From positions 496,001 to 560,000 of the forward strand of contig JACRHT010000012.1 in NCBI GenBank assembly GCA_016217545.1: a stretch of 64,000 nucleotides of DNA, written 5' to 3'. The translations under genes and the position numbers were made by a program. Positions within the stretch are counted from its first letter, which is position 1; the number at the start of each line of letters is the position of its first letter. Of the stretch, positions 1 through 7,984 are shown one piece after another. This stretch comes from Opitutia bacterium. Its GTDB lineage: Bacteria; Verrucomicrobiota; Verrucomicrobiia; Opitutales; Opitutaceae. Under the pieces are notes generated by a model. That model ran no database searches. It worked only from the letters and a program-made list of their open reading frames with translations, and had not been told where the DNA came from.

Positions 1-338
1 GCGCGGATGCTGCGCACGCCCTGCACGTCGATGTTCATCACGAGGCAATTCTGCTTCAGGCGCTCGAGCACGGTGGATTTTGGGGTGCCGTAGCGATATT
101 TGCGGTGCACCCACGCCCACTCGAGAAAATCGCCGGCGGCGAGCCGCGCGTCGAACTCGGTTTCGGACAGGAAGTGGTAATCGCGACCGTCGACCTCGTT
201 GGGTCGGGGCGGGCGCGTCGTCGCGGTGATGACGCGTTCGAAACCGGGAACCTCGCGCACGAGGCGGTCACAGAGCGTGCTTTTGCCCACACCGGCGGGT
301 CCGGCAAGGATGAGCAACACGGTCGCACTTTGGGCCAT
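1..338 (-). CDS. gmk: Guanylate kinase, C-terminus cut by window edge
   Basis: Phosphorylates GMP to GDP with ATP in the cytoplasm. About 112 N-terminal residues are present. The P-loop GPAGVGKST lies at residues 13-21, followed by the GMP-binding stretch TTRPPRP and VDGRDYHFLS, typical of guanylate kinases. The frame is open to base 1, so the protein continues outside the window; the usual length is about 200 residues. The ATG at 338 follows the upstream same-strand membrane-protein gene by only 3 bp, so the two are probably co-transcribed. The family call is firm; only the lid and C-terminal helices are unseen. Confidence 0.93.
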   Translation of the reverse strand, partial: MAQSATVLLILAGPAGVGKSTLCDRLVREVPGFERVITATTRPPRPNEVDGRDYHFLSETEFDARLAAGDFLEWAWVHRKYRYGTPKSTVLERLKQNCLVMNIDVQGVRSIR

Positions 339-341
339 GGC

Positions 342-887
342 TCAGTAAGTGAAAGCGGCGGCGGCCGTGGCGAGCCCGTAAACCAGCAGAGCCGCGCCGA
401 GCACGCGCGGGCGGCCGGGTTGTTTGAAAAGCCACTCGAAGAAGTCGCGCAGGCGGAACGGCGAGGCGGCGAGATAGAGCGCGGCGGCGAGCGCCACGTA
501 GACGGCCGTGACCATCAGCAGGCGCTGCGGGTGCTGCCACTCCATGTAGGCGGCGTAGAGCAGCGGCTCGGCGGCGAGCAGCGTCAGGACCGACAGCCCG
601 CGCACCGCGAGGAAGTCCGGCGCGTAGATGAAGGCCAGCACCGCGAGCGCGCCGAAGGCCATCATCACCGGCCAGGGATTCTGGAAGAAAATCAGGTCCG
701 CCTCGCCCAGTTGCGACACGCGCCAGATGAACCACAGCGAGCCGCCACCGAAAAACAGCCACGCGCCGCGCTGCGAGCGCGGCAGGGCCTTGAGGGTGGA
801 GCTGACGCGCGGATCACCCCACGCCAGCAACGCGCCGCAGAGCGCGAGGAAGAGACCGGGCAGGAGCGTGGCGAGGAAGAGGGACAT
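342..887 (-). CDS. Conserved hypothetical integral membrane protein (181 aa)
   Basis: I do not recognise the family. The protein has an N-terminal hydrophobic segment (residues about 3-23) and three or four further predicted membrane spans (about 43-58, 71-88, 96-112, 122-142, 160-178), with few charged residues between them. It lies directly upstream of gmk on the same strand with a 3-bp gap, so it may be translated from the same message. The start ATG at 887 is only a few bases from the left end of the inverted-repeat element at 892, so the native promoter or leader may have been displaced. No enzymatic motif is visible. Confidence 0.7.
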   Translation of the reverse strand: MSLFLATLLPGLFLALCGALLAWGDPRVSSTLKALPRSQRGAWLFFGGGSLWFIWRVSQLGEADLIFFQNPWPVMMAFGALAVLAFIYAPDFLAVRGLSVLTLLAAEPLLYAAYMEWQHPQRLLMVTAVYVALAAALYLAASPFRLRDFFEWLFKQPGRPRVLGAALLVYGLATAAAAFTY

Positions 888-891
888 GAAA

Positions 892-1356
892 AATCGTTCT
901 CGTTCTCCTACTCGTTCTCGTTCTCCACAAGCTCAGAACCGTAGGAACCTGCGTCTTCCCGCACGTCGCCCGAGAAGCGAGCAATCAGCCCCGCCACGAG
1001 GGAGACAACCGCGTGGAGCAGAATCTTGCCCTCGGTCGCCTTGGTGGTGTCCAGGGTCTTTCGAGCGACCAAGACATCCAAGCACGCGGCGCACTCGACC
1101 GCCGATCCTCGGGCGATGTCGAGGTAGCGGCAGCGATCCAGGTGCGAGCGCTTGCCGTTACCCTCGGCAATATTGAGCACGATGCTGGTCGACGCTCGGT
1201 CCAGCTGATCCCGCGCGGCCAGCTTGGCCGGGAGCGACGCGAGAACCGGTTCGCACCACGCCGCAAACTTCACGGCTTCTTGGTAGGCCCGGAGTTTTTC
1301 GTGGTCGAAGGTGGGGGGCATCGAGAACGAGAAAGAGAACGAGGAACGAGAACGAT
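892..1356. mobile_element. Inverted-repeat element (family C) carrying a four-helix-bundle gene
   Basis: The left end, AATCGTTCTCGTTCTC from 892, is answered by the inverted array ending GAACGAGAACGAT at 1356. Both ends are made of degenerate copies of a short GTTCTC / GAGAAC unit. The element fills almost the whole gap between the miaB stop codon (1356-1358) and the start of the downstream membrane-protein gene (887), and encloses one complete gene (908-1321). Shorter relatives with the same ends but no gene lie at 34410-34527 and 42609-42691. Calling it mobile is an inference from the repeated ends; no transposase or target-site duplication is seen. Confidence 0.6.
908..1321 (-). CDS. Four-helix-bundle protein of the 23S rRNA intervening-sequence (S23) family
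   Basis: A 137-residue helical protein beginning MPPTFDHEKLRAYQEAV, with the family hallmarks KLRAYQ near the N-terminus, LDRASTSIVLNIAEGNG in the middle and a tyrosine-arginine rich helix after it. The fold is the small antiparallel bundle found in proteins encoded in 23S rRNA intervening sequences, structurally related to Avd of diversity-generating retroelements; the biochemical role is unknown. The ATG at 1321 is chosen because the 22 residues upstream merely translate the repeat. The last residues, ELVENENE, are encoded by the other arm, so the element and gene are physically merged. It is not a ribosomal protein despite the old S23 label. Confidence 0.85.
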   Translation of the reverse strand: MPPTFDHEKLRAYQEAVKFAAWCEPVLASLPAKLAARDQLDRASTSIVLNIAEGNGKRSHLDRCRYLDIARGSAVECAACLDVLVARKTLDTTKATEGKILLHAVVSLVAGLIARFSGDVREDAGSYGSELVENENE

Positions 1357-2717
1357 CAGGACGGGACGCCCGCCAGCTCCAACTCACCGTAAAGCACGGC
1401 CGTGGATACGCGGTTGATTTTCACCGGGACCAGTTCGCCGATCAGGCGTTCGTGCGCCGGGAAATGCACGATGCGGTTGCCGCGCGTGCGGCCCATGAAT
1501 TGCACGCCCTTCTTGTCCGGGCCTTCGACGAGGACTTCCTGCGTCGTGCCGAGGAGCGTGGCGTTGCGGCGGTCAGAGTTTTGCTCAAGCAGGCGCAAAA
1601 GGATCTGATTCCGCTCCTCCTTCACCTCGTCCGGAATCTGGTCGCCCATGTCGGCGGCGGGTGTGCCGGAACGGACGGAGTATTTGAAGACGTAGGCCAT
1701 GTCGTAGTTGCAGGCCTCGAAGAGCGCGCGCGTCTGCTCGAAGTCCTCCGCGGTCTCGCCGGGGAAGCCGACGATGATGTCCGTCGAGAAATACATGTCG
1801 GGCCGCACGCGGCGCAGGTCGTCGACGATCTGCTTGTAGCGGTCGCGCGAGTAGGGCCGGTTCATCAGCCGCAGGATGCGGTCGCTGCCACTCTGCATCG
1901 GCAGGTGGACGTATTCGCAGAGTTTCTCGAGGCGGCCGTAGGCAGCGACGAGGTCGTCCTTGAAGCCGCGTGGGTGCGGTGAGGTGAAGCGGATGCGGCG
2001 GAGGCCGGGGATGGCGTTCACGCGTTCGAGCAATTGCACAAACGGGCTGATACCGCCCGTGTGCTCGTAGTCGCGTCGGCCGTAACTCGTCACGATCTGG
2101 CCGAGGAGCGTGATCTCACGCACGCCGCGGTCAGCGAGTTCCTCGCACTCGCGCACGATCTCGTCCATCGGCCGCGAGCGTTCGTCGCCGCGGGTCTTCG
2201 GGACGATGCAGAACGCGCAATCCATGTTGCAGCCCTGCTGAATCGAGACGAACGCCGTGACCTGCCGGTCCTCGAGGACGTGTTCGCGAATGGTGTTTTG
2301 CGAACCGGCTTCCTCGGCGATGTCGACGATGCGCGTGGGCAACACGGCACCCGCAGCCTGCGCGGCGCGGAGATTGTCGAGGTGGTCGGGGACTTGGTGA
2401 AATTTCTGCGTGCCGACGATCAGGTCGACGTCCGGCAGCGCATCGAGCAGCGCAGCGCCGCGGTTTTGCGCCATGCAGCCGAGGATGCCGATCACGAAGC
2501 GCGGGTTGCGCTTCTTCTTCTGCGCGAGGTAGCCGGCTTTGCCGATCGCCTTTTGCTCGGCCATGTCGCGGACGCTGCAGGTGTTGAGCAGCATCACGTC
2601 GGCGCTGTCCTCGTCTGCTACGATCCGGTAGCCCCGCGCGCGCAGCATCGCCGCGACAGCCTCGCTGTCGCGCTCGTTCATCTGGCAGCCATAGGTCTTG
2701 ATGAAGACTCGGTTCAT
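1356..2717 (-). CDS. miaB: tRNA-2-methylthio-N6-dimethylallyladenosine synthase
   Basis: Radical-SAM methylthiotransferase that adds a methylthio group to i6A37 of tRNAs. The N-terminal UPF0004 domain has its three cluster cysteines at about C11 (TYGCQMNERDSE), C47 and C81; the radical-SAM triad CNMDCAFC has C163, C167 and C170. A TRAM-like segment ends the protein. The 453-residue length is normal. The open frame extends far upstream, but MNRVFIKTYGCQ is the canonical MiaB start, so ATG 2717 was chosen. The stop codon abuts the four-helix-bundle element. The divergent lytic transglycosylase gene starts 114 bp away. Confidence 0.95.
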   Translation of the reverse strand: MNRVFIKTYGCQMNERDSEAVAAMLRARGYRIVADEDSADVMLLNTCSVRDMAEQKAIGKAGYLAQKKKRNPRFVIGILGCMAQNRGAALLDALPDVDLIVGTQKFHQVPDHLDNLRAAQAAGAVLPTRIVDIAEEAGSQNTIREHVLEDRQVTAFVSIQQGCNMDCAFCIVPKTRGDERSRPMDEIVRECEELADRGVREITLLGQIVTSYGRRDYEHTGGISPFVQLLERVNAIPGLRRIRFTSPHPRGFKDDLVAAYGRLEKLCEYVHLPMQSGSDRILRLMNRPYSRDRYKQIVDDLRRVRPDMYFSTDIIVGFPGETAEDFEQTRALFEACNYDMAYVFKYSVRSGTPAADMGDQIPDEVKEERNQILLRLLEQNSDRRNATLLGTTQEVLVEGPDKKGVQFMGRTRGNRIVHFPAHERLIGELVPVKINRVSTAVLYGELELAGVPS

Positions 2718-2831
2718 CCCGTGGAGGGGCCTAGCTACCCGGAACGGTGGCGCGGTCAACGCGGGAAACGTCACGCATTCGAGTTGTGCCGCGTAGCGCA
2801 CCGCCTCCAAATGACGCCCGTTCGCTCCGCC

Positions 2832-3818
2832 ATGAAAATCCTCCGCGTCCTGCCGCTGCTGTTCGTCGCCGTCGTGGCGGATGCGCAGCCGGCCAAGCCC
2901 GCGGCGGCGAAACCGGCCGCGCGACCCGACACGGAGATCGACCTCGACGCGCTCTACCAGCAGGGCAAGCAGCTCTTCGACGACTACGCGCCACCCGAGG
3001 TCAAACGGGAGTTCTATTTCCCGTCGCCGCAGGAATGGGACGCCTTCGCCACACGCCTCCAAGCTGCGCTGGATCAAAACGACCTCGCCGCCCTCGCCGC
3101 CTACGAACCCGAGGCGCGCGCGGCGCTGAAGGCGCTGCAACTCTTCCCCGACTACGCGGACTACGCCGAATGGCTGGAAGAGCGGCTCGACTACATCCAG
3201 GCCGCCAGCATCGCCGCGCGTCAGCCCGGCTACACGCTGCCGCCCAAGCCCCCGGTGTTGAAGCCCGGCCAGCGCCCGCCGGTCGCGACGCCCGACATCC
3301 CCTACTTCAACCTCTGGCTCTCGCGCCTGCGCACGCGTCCTGTGCCGGCCCGCGCGGCGCAGTTGTTGCCCATCGTGCGTGAGGCCTTTGCGGCCGAGGG
3401 CGTTCCCGCCGATCTGGCGTGGCTCGCCGAGGTCGAATCGACCTTCAATCCCTCCGCGCGCAGCCCGGCCGGTGCACGCGGGCTCTATCAATTCGTGCCT
3501 GCCACCGCCAAAAGCCTCGGCTTGAGCACGTGGTTGCCCGACGAGCGCACCGACCCCGCCAAGTCCGCCCGCGCCGCCGCGCGCTACTTGCGCATGTTGC
3601 ACGGCAAGTTCGGCGACTGGCCGCTCGCCCTCGCCGCCTACAACGCCGGCGAAGGTCGCGTGCGCCGCCTGCTCGCGGCGAAAAAGGCGAATTCGTTCGC
3701 CGCCATCGCATCGAGCCTGCCGTCCGAGACGCGCATGTATGTGCCGAAGGTCCTCGCGACGCTCCAAGTCCGCGCCGGCGTCGCGCCCGCCCAGCTCGCC
3801 GCCCCGCGCGCCGGCTGA
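2832..3818 (+). CDS. Secreted lytic murein transglycosylase (SLT family 1)
   Basis: Cleaves the MurNAc-GlcNAc bond of peptidoglycan non-hydrolytically, leaving 1,6-anhydro ends. A signal peptide (MKILRVLPLLFVAVVADA) leads to a helical linker of about 160 residues and a C-terminal SLT domain (about 180-325). The ESTFNP motif places the catalytic glutamate at about 202; ARGLYQFVPATA and ALAAYNAGEGRV are the other SLT signatures. An in-frame ATG at 2811 would add seven residues; the one at 2832 starts directly at the signal peptide. A strong hairpin follows the gene. It resembles MltD-like enzymes but has no LysM repeats. Confidence 0.9.
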   Translation: MKILRVLPLLFVAVVADAQPAKPAAAKPAARPDTEIDLDALYQQGKQLFDDYAPPEVKREFYFPSPQEWDAFATRLQAALDQNDLAALAAYEPEARAALKALQLFPDYADYAEWLEERLDYIQAASIAARQPGYTLPPKPPVLKPGQRPPVATPDIPYFNLWLSRLRTRPVPARAAQLLPIVREAFAAEGVPADLAWLAEVESTFNPSARSPAGARGLYQFVPATAKSLGLSTWLPDERTDPAKSARAAARYLRMLHGKFGDWPLALAAYNAGEGRVRRLLAAKKANSFAAIASSLPSETRMYVPKVLATLQVRAGVAPAQLAAPRAG

Positions 3819-3827
3819 GCGCAAAAA

Positions 3828-3851
3828 CGGCCGGCCCACTCGGGCCGGCCG
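3828..3851 (+). terminator. Hairpin after lytic transglycosylase
   Basis: A perfect 10-bp inverted repeat, CGGCCGGCCC and GGGCCGGCCG, with a 4-nt loop lies 10 bp after the transglycosylase stop codon. There is no clear downstream T-run, so it may be a transcript-stabilising hairpin rather than a classical intrinsic terminator. Confidence 0.55.
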
Positions 3852-4014
3852 GACGTAGCTCGAAAAATGCTGGGCTCTCGGCCAGCGGCCGGAACCCAGA
3901 CTTTATCCAGTTAAACGGAGGTCACGGCGCGATTCTTTCGCTCGATTCCCTTTTTCGGCGGCCGGCTGATTCGAGGTTGTCTCGCTATGACACCGGCTCA
4001 AATCATCCGCCCAC

Positions 4015-5364
4015 ATGCGTCTTCGCCGCATACTTGCGCTGCTGACTTTCGTCGCCAGCGGCATCGTTTTCCACGCTGCCGAAGCGGAGGCGTTGCTCGT
4101 CGTCCTGGGTGACCAACATTCCGCCTACGACCGCACGGCGCAGGTTGTCGCGCTCGTGGATCGCCTGCGGCTGAAGACCCCCGACCTCCCCGTGGCCGTG
4201 CTGCTCAACGGCGACACGATGGAATGGGGCAACGTCATCGCCCGCCGCTCGCACGGCGCGATCGACTTCCAGATGATGCACGAACTCGCGAGCCGCGTGC
4301 CGACGTTCCTCAACCTCGGCAACCACGAGCCGGAGTTCTACGACGTCGCCGAGACGGTCAAACGCGTGCGCGCCACCGGCGTCGTGCCGCTCAGCAACCT
4401 CCGCGAACGCGGCACCGGCCGCTATTTCACCGATTTCGCCGTGCGCCTGAAACTCGGCCGCATCGACACCGTGCTCGTCGGCATCACGACGGACCGCCTC
4501 GGCACGTTCCGCGTCGCAGTGCGCCCGCAACTCGATCCCTACGATCCGGCCGTCTGGGGCCGGGCCAACCTCCCGACCCTCGCCAAACAGGGACCATTGA
4601 TCGTGATGAGCCACGCAGGCCTCGATGCCGATCGCGAGCTGCTCACGGTCGTGCCCGACGGCACGCTCTTCGCCGGCGCGCACGACCATCTCCGTTTCGT
4701 CCACCAACAAGGCCGCTCCGTCTACTTCCACAGCGGCTGCTGGAACAGCCACGCCTCGCTTGTGTGGCTCCGTCGCGGCCTCGGCGGAGCGCTCCTCTGG
4801 ACCGTCGAGCAAGTCGAGATCGGCCCCAACTCACCCGCCGACGTCCCGCTGGCGGAATTCATCGCCGCCACCCGCAAACGCTACGTCGAACCCGACGACC
4901 TCGCCGCCGTGGGCAAGCTCTCGCACGCTCTCTCTCCCGCCGACGCCGCCAGCTACGTCGTCGAGGCGCTGCGCGACGCCGCGCAAGTCGACGCCGCGTT
5001 CATCGGCAACACCACATTCGGCGCCGGCCTCCCCGCCGGACCGGTGTCACGCCTCGCCTTCGACGCCTGCATCCGCTTCGACGGCTCCATCTTCACCACC
5101 GAGATCGACGGCGTGCAGCTGCGCGAAATCGTCGCCCGCGCCAATCAGACGATCAACACGTCGTTTTCGGAACGCCAGAGCGGTTTCCTCGTCGCCGTCG
5201 CGCCGTCCGGCATCGCGCCGGACCGTCGCTATCGGATCGCCACGACCGATTGGGGCGCGCGGAACTCCCTCTCGTATTTCGGCGCCGCGCTGAAGTGGCA
5301 GGAAATGCCCGGCCTGAAATTAAAGCCGCTCGTCATCGCGGCCCTGCAGGCGCGCGCGCATTGA
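4015..5364 (+). CDS. 5'-nucleotidase/UshA-type metallophosphoesterase, exported
   Basis: A periplasmic two-domain phosphoesterase. A hydrophobic signal segment (about 1-25) precedes the metallophosphatase domain with LGDQH (32-35), NGDTMEW (65-71), LGNHEPEF (101-108), VMSHAG around H200 and GAHDH (221-225), which supply the two-metal ligands. The region from about 300 is a 5_nucleotid_C-like domain with TTFGAGLPAGPV and FDGSIFTTEIDG, which in the family binds the nucleoside. The first motif reads GDQH, where many members have GDxHG. Likely substrates are nucleotides or related phosphoesters, but the true substrate cannot be read from sequence. It is convergent with the regulator gene that follows. 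Confidence 0.85.
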   Translation: MRLRRILALLTFVASGIVFHAAEAEALLVVLGDQHSAYDRTAQVVALVDRLRLKTPDLPVAVLLNGDTMEWGNVIARRSHGAIDFQMMHELASRVPTFLNLGNHEPEFYDVAETVKRVRATGVVPLSNLRERGTGRYFTDFAVRLKLGRIDTVLVGITTDRLGTFRVAVRPQLDPYDPAVWGRANLPTLAKQGPLIVMSHAGLDADRELLTVVPDGTLFAGAHDHLRFVHQQGRSVYFHSGCWNSHASLVWLRRGLGGALLWTVEQVEIGPNSPADVPLAEFIAATRKRYVEPDDLAAVGKLSHALSPADAASYVVEALRDAAQVDAAFIGNTTFGAGLPAGPVSRLAFDACIRFDGSIFTTEIDGVQLREIVARANQTINTSFSERQSGFLVAVAPSGIAPDRRYRIATTDWGARNSLSYFGAALKWQEMPGLKLKPLVIAALQARAH

Positions 5365-5385
5365 GCGCCGGCGCGCTCGTCACCG

Positions 5386-6030
5386 TCAGATTTCGTCCAC
5401 GTAGCCGTGCTTCATCGCGTAGCGGACGAGCTCCGCGGGTTCGCGCAAGCCGAGCTTGTCCTTCAGCGACGTGAGATGGTTCTGCACCGTCTTCACGTTC
5501 ATGCCGAGGTGCTGCGCGATCACCTTGGTGTTCTCGCCGCGCGCATAGCCGCGCAATACCTCGCGCTCCCGGGGCGTGAGCGGACTCGTCGCCGCGCTCT
5601 CGTTGACCACGTGCTCGGCGAGCAGCCGCGCCGCCGCCGGACAGTAATACGTCTCGCCCGCCAGCACGCGCCGCAGACCGTCGCGGAAAATGTGCAGGTC
5701 CGATCGGGTCATCACGAAACCCTGCACGCCGAGATTCGCCGCCTCGCGCACGATCGGCGCGTGTTCGCGCGCCGAGAGCATGAACCAGCGCGTCTGCGGC
5801 AACCGCGGCGACAGCCGGCGCACGACGTCGCCCCCGCGACCATCCGCGAGCAGTGAACCGACGATGACGAGGTCCGGCGCCGAGCCATCCTCCGTCAAAA
5901 GTTGCTCCGCTTGAGCGACCGAGTTGGCCTGCGCGACAATCGTCAGGCCTAGCTCCGTCGTCAGCATTTGCGCGAGCAATTGACGGACAAATCCGTGCTC
6001 GGTGACCAAGGCGATCCGTTGAGCTGACAT
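5386..6030 (-). CDS. LuxR/NarL-type response regulator with atypical receiver
   Basis: The C-terminal LuxR HTH is clear: LTPREREVLRGYARGENTK followed by HLGMNVKTVQNHLTSLKDKL. The N-terminal half has the length and spacing of a receiver domain, but the usual acidic pair after beta1 is replaced by TEHG and the phospho-acceptor position (PDLVIVGSLLADG) has glycine where aspartate is expected. It is therefore probably not controlled by canonical phosphorylation. ATG 6030 (MSAQRIALV) was chosen; an in-frame start at 6063 would add 11 unlikely residues. No histidine kinase is adjacent, so the target and signal are unknown. Confidence 0.82.
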   Translation of the reverse strand: MSAQRIALVTEHGFVRQLLAQMLTTELGLTIVAQANSVAQAEQLLTEDGSAPDLVIVGSLLADGRGGDVVRRLSPRLPQTRWFMLSAREHAPIVREAANLGVQGFVMTRSDLHIFRDGLRRVLAGETYYCPAAARLLAEHVVNESAATSPLTPREREVLRGYARGENTKVIAQHLGMNVKTVQNHLTSLKDKLGLREPAELVRYAMKHGYVDEI

Positions 6031-6373
6031 GGACAAAATGTTGAGGAAACGGCTTTCCCGCACGGCGCCGTTTCGATGAAGGTTGAAAAAGAAACGTTAC
6101 AGACCTGAGATTTCCGAGTCAGAACCACCTGTCGGCCGTGGGAATTTTCGGTAATTAAGATGGGAGAAAGTCCCGGCACTGGACCGGGCCGCCACGATGA
6201 TCCGCCCCGCCAACCGCGCGCGACGACCCGGGCGATGCCCGCAACCGCACGCGCGAAACCGTCGCCCAAGTCCCCGCCGCCACGCGCACGACCGTTTCCA
6301 CCCGTCCGCCGGCCACGCGCCGCTCCGGGGAATTTTATTGGCGCACCGCTGCCGCGTGCGCTTGGCTGCGCGC
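6031..6373. other. Divergent intergenic region
   Basis: 343 bp between the regulator gene and the divergent hypothetical gene. It must contain both promoters. The part nearest the regulator is AT-richer; the part nearest 6374 is very GC-rich and has an open frame from 6197 that I read as non-coding leader. I see no convincing riboswitch or operator. Confidence 0.4.
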
Positions 6374-7750
6374 ATGGGATTCTTCGACCGTTTCGCCGCC
6401 AAAAAACCCGCTGCGCCCGCGCCCGCCGCCAGCGCCCCCGCCGCATCGAGCGCCCCCGGAGAAACTCCCGCCGCCGCACCCGCACCCGCGCCCGCCCTCG
6501 CCGGCGGCGTCCTGCCGCAACTCGCCGCCGCCAAGGCCCGCCTCACCGCGCGCGACCTCCCCGGCGCCATGGCGATCTACGAAGCCGTCCTCGCCGCCGC
6601 CGGCGACCGCGCCGACGTGCTCCTCACCATCTCCGCCGACCTCGGCGTCCACGGCCACATCCGCGAGTTGATCGAGCTCGTCGCCCCGCGCTACGACGCC
6701 GAGCGGCACGGCCCCGGTCCCGGCCTCAATCTCCTCCAAGCCTACCTCGCGGTCCGCTCGCCCGAAGCCGCGCAGCACCTCCTCGACCTGCTCTTCTCGC
6801 TCAACAAACCCGAGCTCGAGCCACGCCTCATCGGTTTCTCCCGCGCGCTCGCCGAACTCTCCCTCGAGGAATCCGCGCCTCCTCCCGACGTTGAGGCCGG
6901 CACGAAGATCAGCCTCGTCAGCATCAGCAAACCCATCTGGTTCTACGGCCTCGAGGATCGCGCCGCCGCGCTGCTCCCGGCCAAGGAAGGCCGCGCGCGC
7001 CGCGTCGCCTTCGCCCAATGCGCGCTCCTCGGCGAGACCGACCTCATGGCCCGCGCCGCCCAGCCCGAGGACGCGCTCGGCCGCTTCACCCGCGGCCTGC
7101 CGCTGTGGTTCGCCGAGACATTTTCCGCCAGCGCCGGCTACGATCCCATCGCCGGCATCGGCCTCTTCGCCCCGCAACACTACGCGCTCTTCCCGGCCGA
7201 GTGGACCGCCGACAACATCCGCCAGCTCGACGAATCCGCGCACGGCGGCCTCGACTACGTCGTCACCTTCGGACTCAAGGCGCGCAACGCCGACTACGAA
7301 CTCGTCGCCCGCATCTGGGAAGTGAAGAAATTCCGCGAGCTGAAGAAACTCGCCATCCGCTGGACCCCCGCCGACGCCAACGCCGTCCTCGCCCAATTCC
7401 ACGCGCAGCTCCAAACCTACATGGAATGGAAGCCGGCCTCCAGCGGCCTCGCCTACGCCGCCCCGGCTGCGCCGCTCGACTACGTGCAGGCGCTCGGCGG
7501 CTCCCTCACGCTCTTCCTCGGCGAGAAGCAAATGCTCGCCGCCGAACAAGTCGTCGCGCCCGCCGCGCTCTTCCTCAAGGCCGCGCAAAGCAATCCCGCC
7601 GACGCCCGCGCGCAACTCGCCCTCGTCACCGCGCTCCAGCGCCTCGCCGCCCGCGGCGCCCCGCCCGACGAAGCCGCCCTCGCCCACGCCCGTGCCTGGC
7701 TCGCGAGCGAGGCGGCGGCCGCCGCCGGCGTGAGCAACCTCGCGCTCTGA
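6374..7750 (+). CDS. Hypothetical protein, tetratricopeptide-like (458 aa)
   Basis: Family not recognised. It begins MGFFDRFAAKKP, followed by an alanine/proline-rich linker (about 8-40) and then helical, TPR-like segments: AAAKARLTARDLPGAMAIYEAVLAAAGDRADVL-like pairs of helices. A central region (about 180-330) contains WFYGLEDRAAALLP and LPLWFAETFSASAGYDPIAG, and the C-terminal part is again alanine-rich helix. There is no signal peptide, so it is probably cytosolic. The frame is open upstream to 6197, but those 59 residues are arginine-rich and look untranslated. It is followed by two GTAG hairpins before rlmN. Confidence 0.65.
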   Translation: MGFFDRFAAKKPAAPAPAASAPAASSAPGETPAAAPAPAPALAGGVLPQLAAAKARLTARDLPGAMAIYEAVLAAAGDRADVLLTISADLGVHGHIRELIELVAPRYDAERHGPGPGLNLLQAYLAVRSPEAAQHLLDLLFSLNKPELEPRLIGFSRALAELSLEESAPPPDVEAGTKISLVSISKPIWFYGLEDRAAALLPAKEGRARRVAFAQCALLGETDLMARAAQPEDALGRFTRGLPLWFAETFSASAGYDPIAGIGLFAPQHYALFPAEWTADNIRQLDESAHGGLDYVVTFGLKARNADYELVARIWEVKKFRELKKLAIRWTPADANAVLAQFHAQLQTYMEWKPASSGLAYAAPAAPLDYVQALGGSLTLFLGEKQMLAAEQVVAPAALFLKAAQSNPADARAQLALVTALQRLAARGAPPDEAALAHARAWLASEAAAAAGVSNLAL

Positions 7751-7800
7751 GCAGCAAGGCGGCCGCGCATCCGTCTGCGCGCGGCCAACCCACCTCCGGG

Positions 7801-7827
7801 GTAGCGGGAGCAAGAGGCTCCCACTAC
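7801..7827. repeat. Family A GTAG...CTAC hairpin, single unit
   Basis: A compact 27-bp palindrome beginning GTAG and ending CTAC, with a GGGAGC/GCTCCC stem around a short loop. It has the architecture of a REP sequence: conserved GTAG followed by a hairpin. It lies between the hypothetical gene and rlmN. Confidence 0.6.
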
Positions 7828-7923
7828 TTTGCCGGTGACAAGAACCCGCGCTGCAGGCGCCGCGCTCGTATCGCCGCCGGGACGGCGGCGACCACCCGCG
7901 ATCCACGCGAGCGATGCCTTGGA

Positions 7924-7982
7924 GTAGCGCAGGCGTCCCGCCTGCAACGAGCTTCGAAGCAGGCGAGACGCCTGCGCGCTAC
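7924..7982. repeat. Family A paired hairpin (BIME-like)
   Basis: Starts GTAGCGCAGGCGTC and ends in the near-complement GACGCCTGCGCGCTAC, with an inner pair CCGCCTGC / GCAGGCG. It ends 3 bp before the rlmN stop codon (7985-7987), so it would form the 3' end of the rlmN transcript. Confidence 0.65.
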
Positions 7983-7984
7983 GA

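Noticed and set aside
105-944. Long plus-strand frame over gmk and the membrane protein gene
   Set aside because: It is antisense to two supported genes; its translation is rich in Arg, Gly and Glu and shows no family motif. GC-rich DNA gives many such frames.
1322-1387. Longer start of the four-helix-bundle protein
   Set aside because: The extra residues are just the translated GAGAAC-type repeat and the miaB C-terminal region. The family's usual start is at 1321.
2034-2831. Upstream extension of the lytic transglycosylase frame
   Set aside because: It is antisense to miaB, whose radical-SAM motifs are certain. The signal peptide at 2832 marks the real start.
3853-4014. Possible small RNA or tRNA before the phosphoesterase gene
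   Set aside because: A CTGGG...CCCAG pair is visible but no cloverleaf, T-loop or anticodon-like arrangement fits.
6160-6310. GC-rich hairpin-forming stretch considered as a riboswitch
   Set aside because: No conserved aptamer element could be recognised, and high GC content alone creates many stems.
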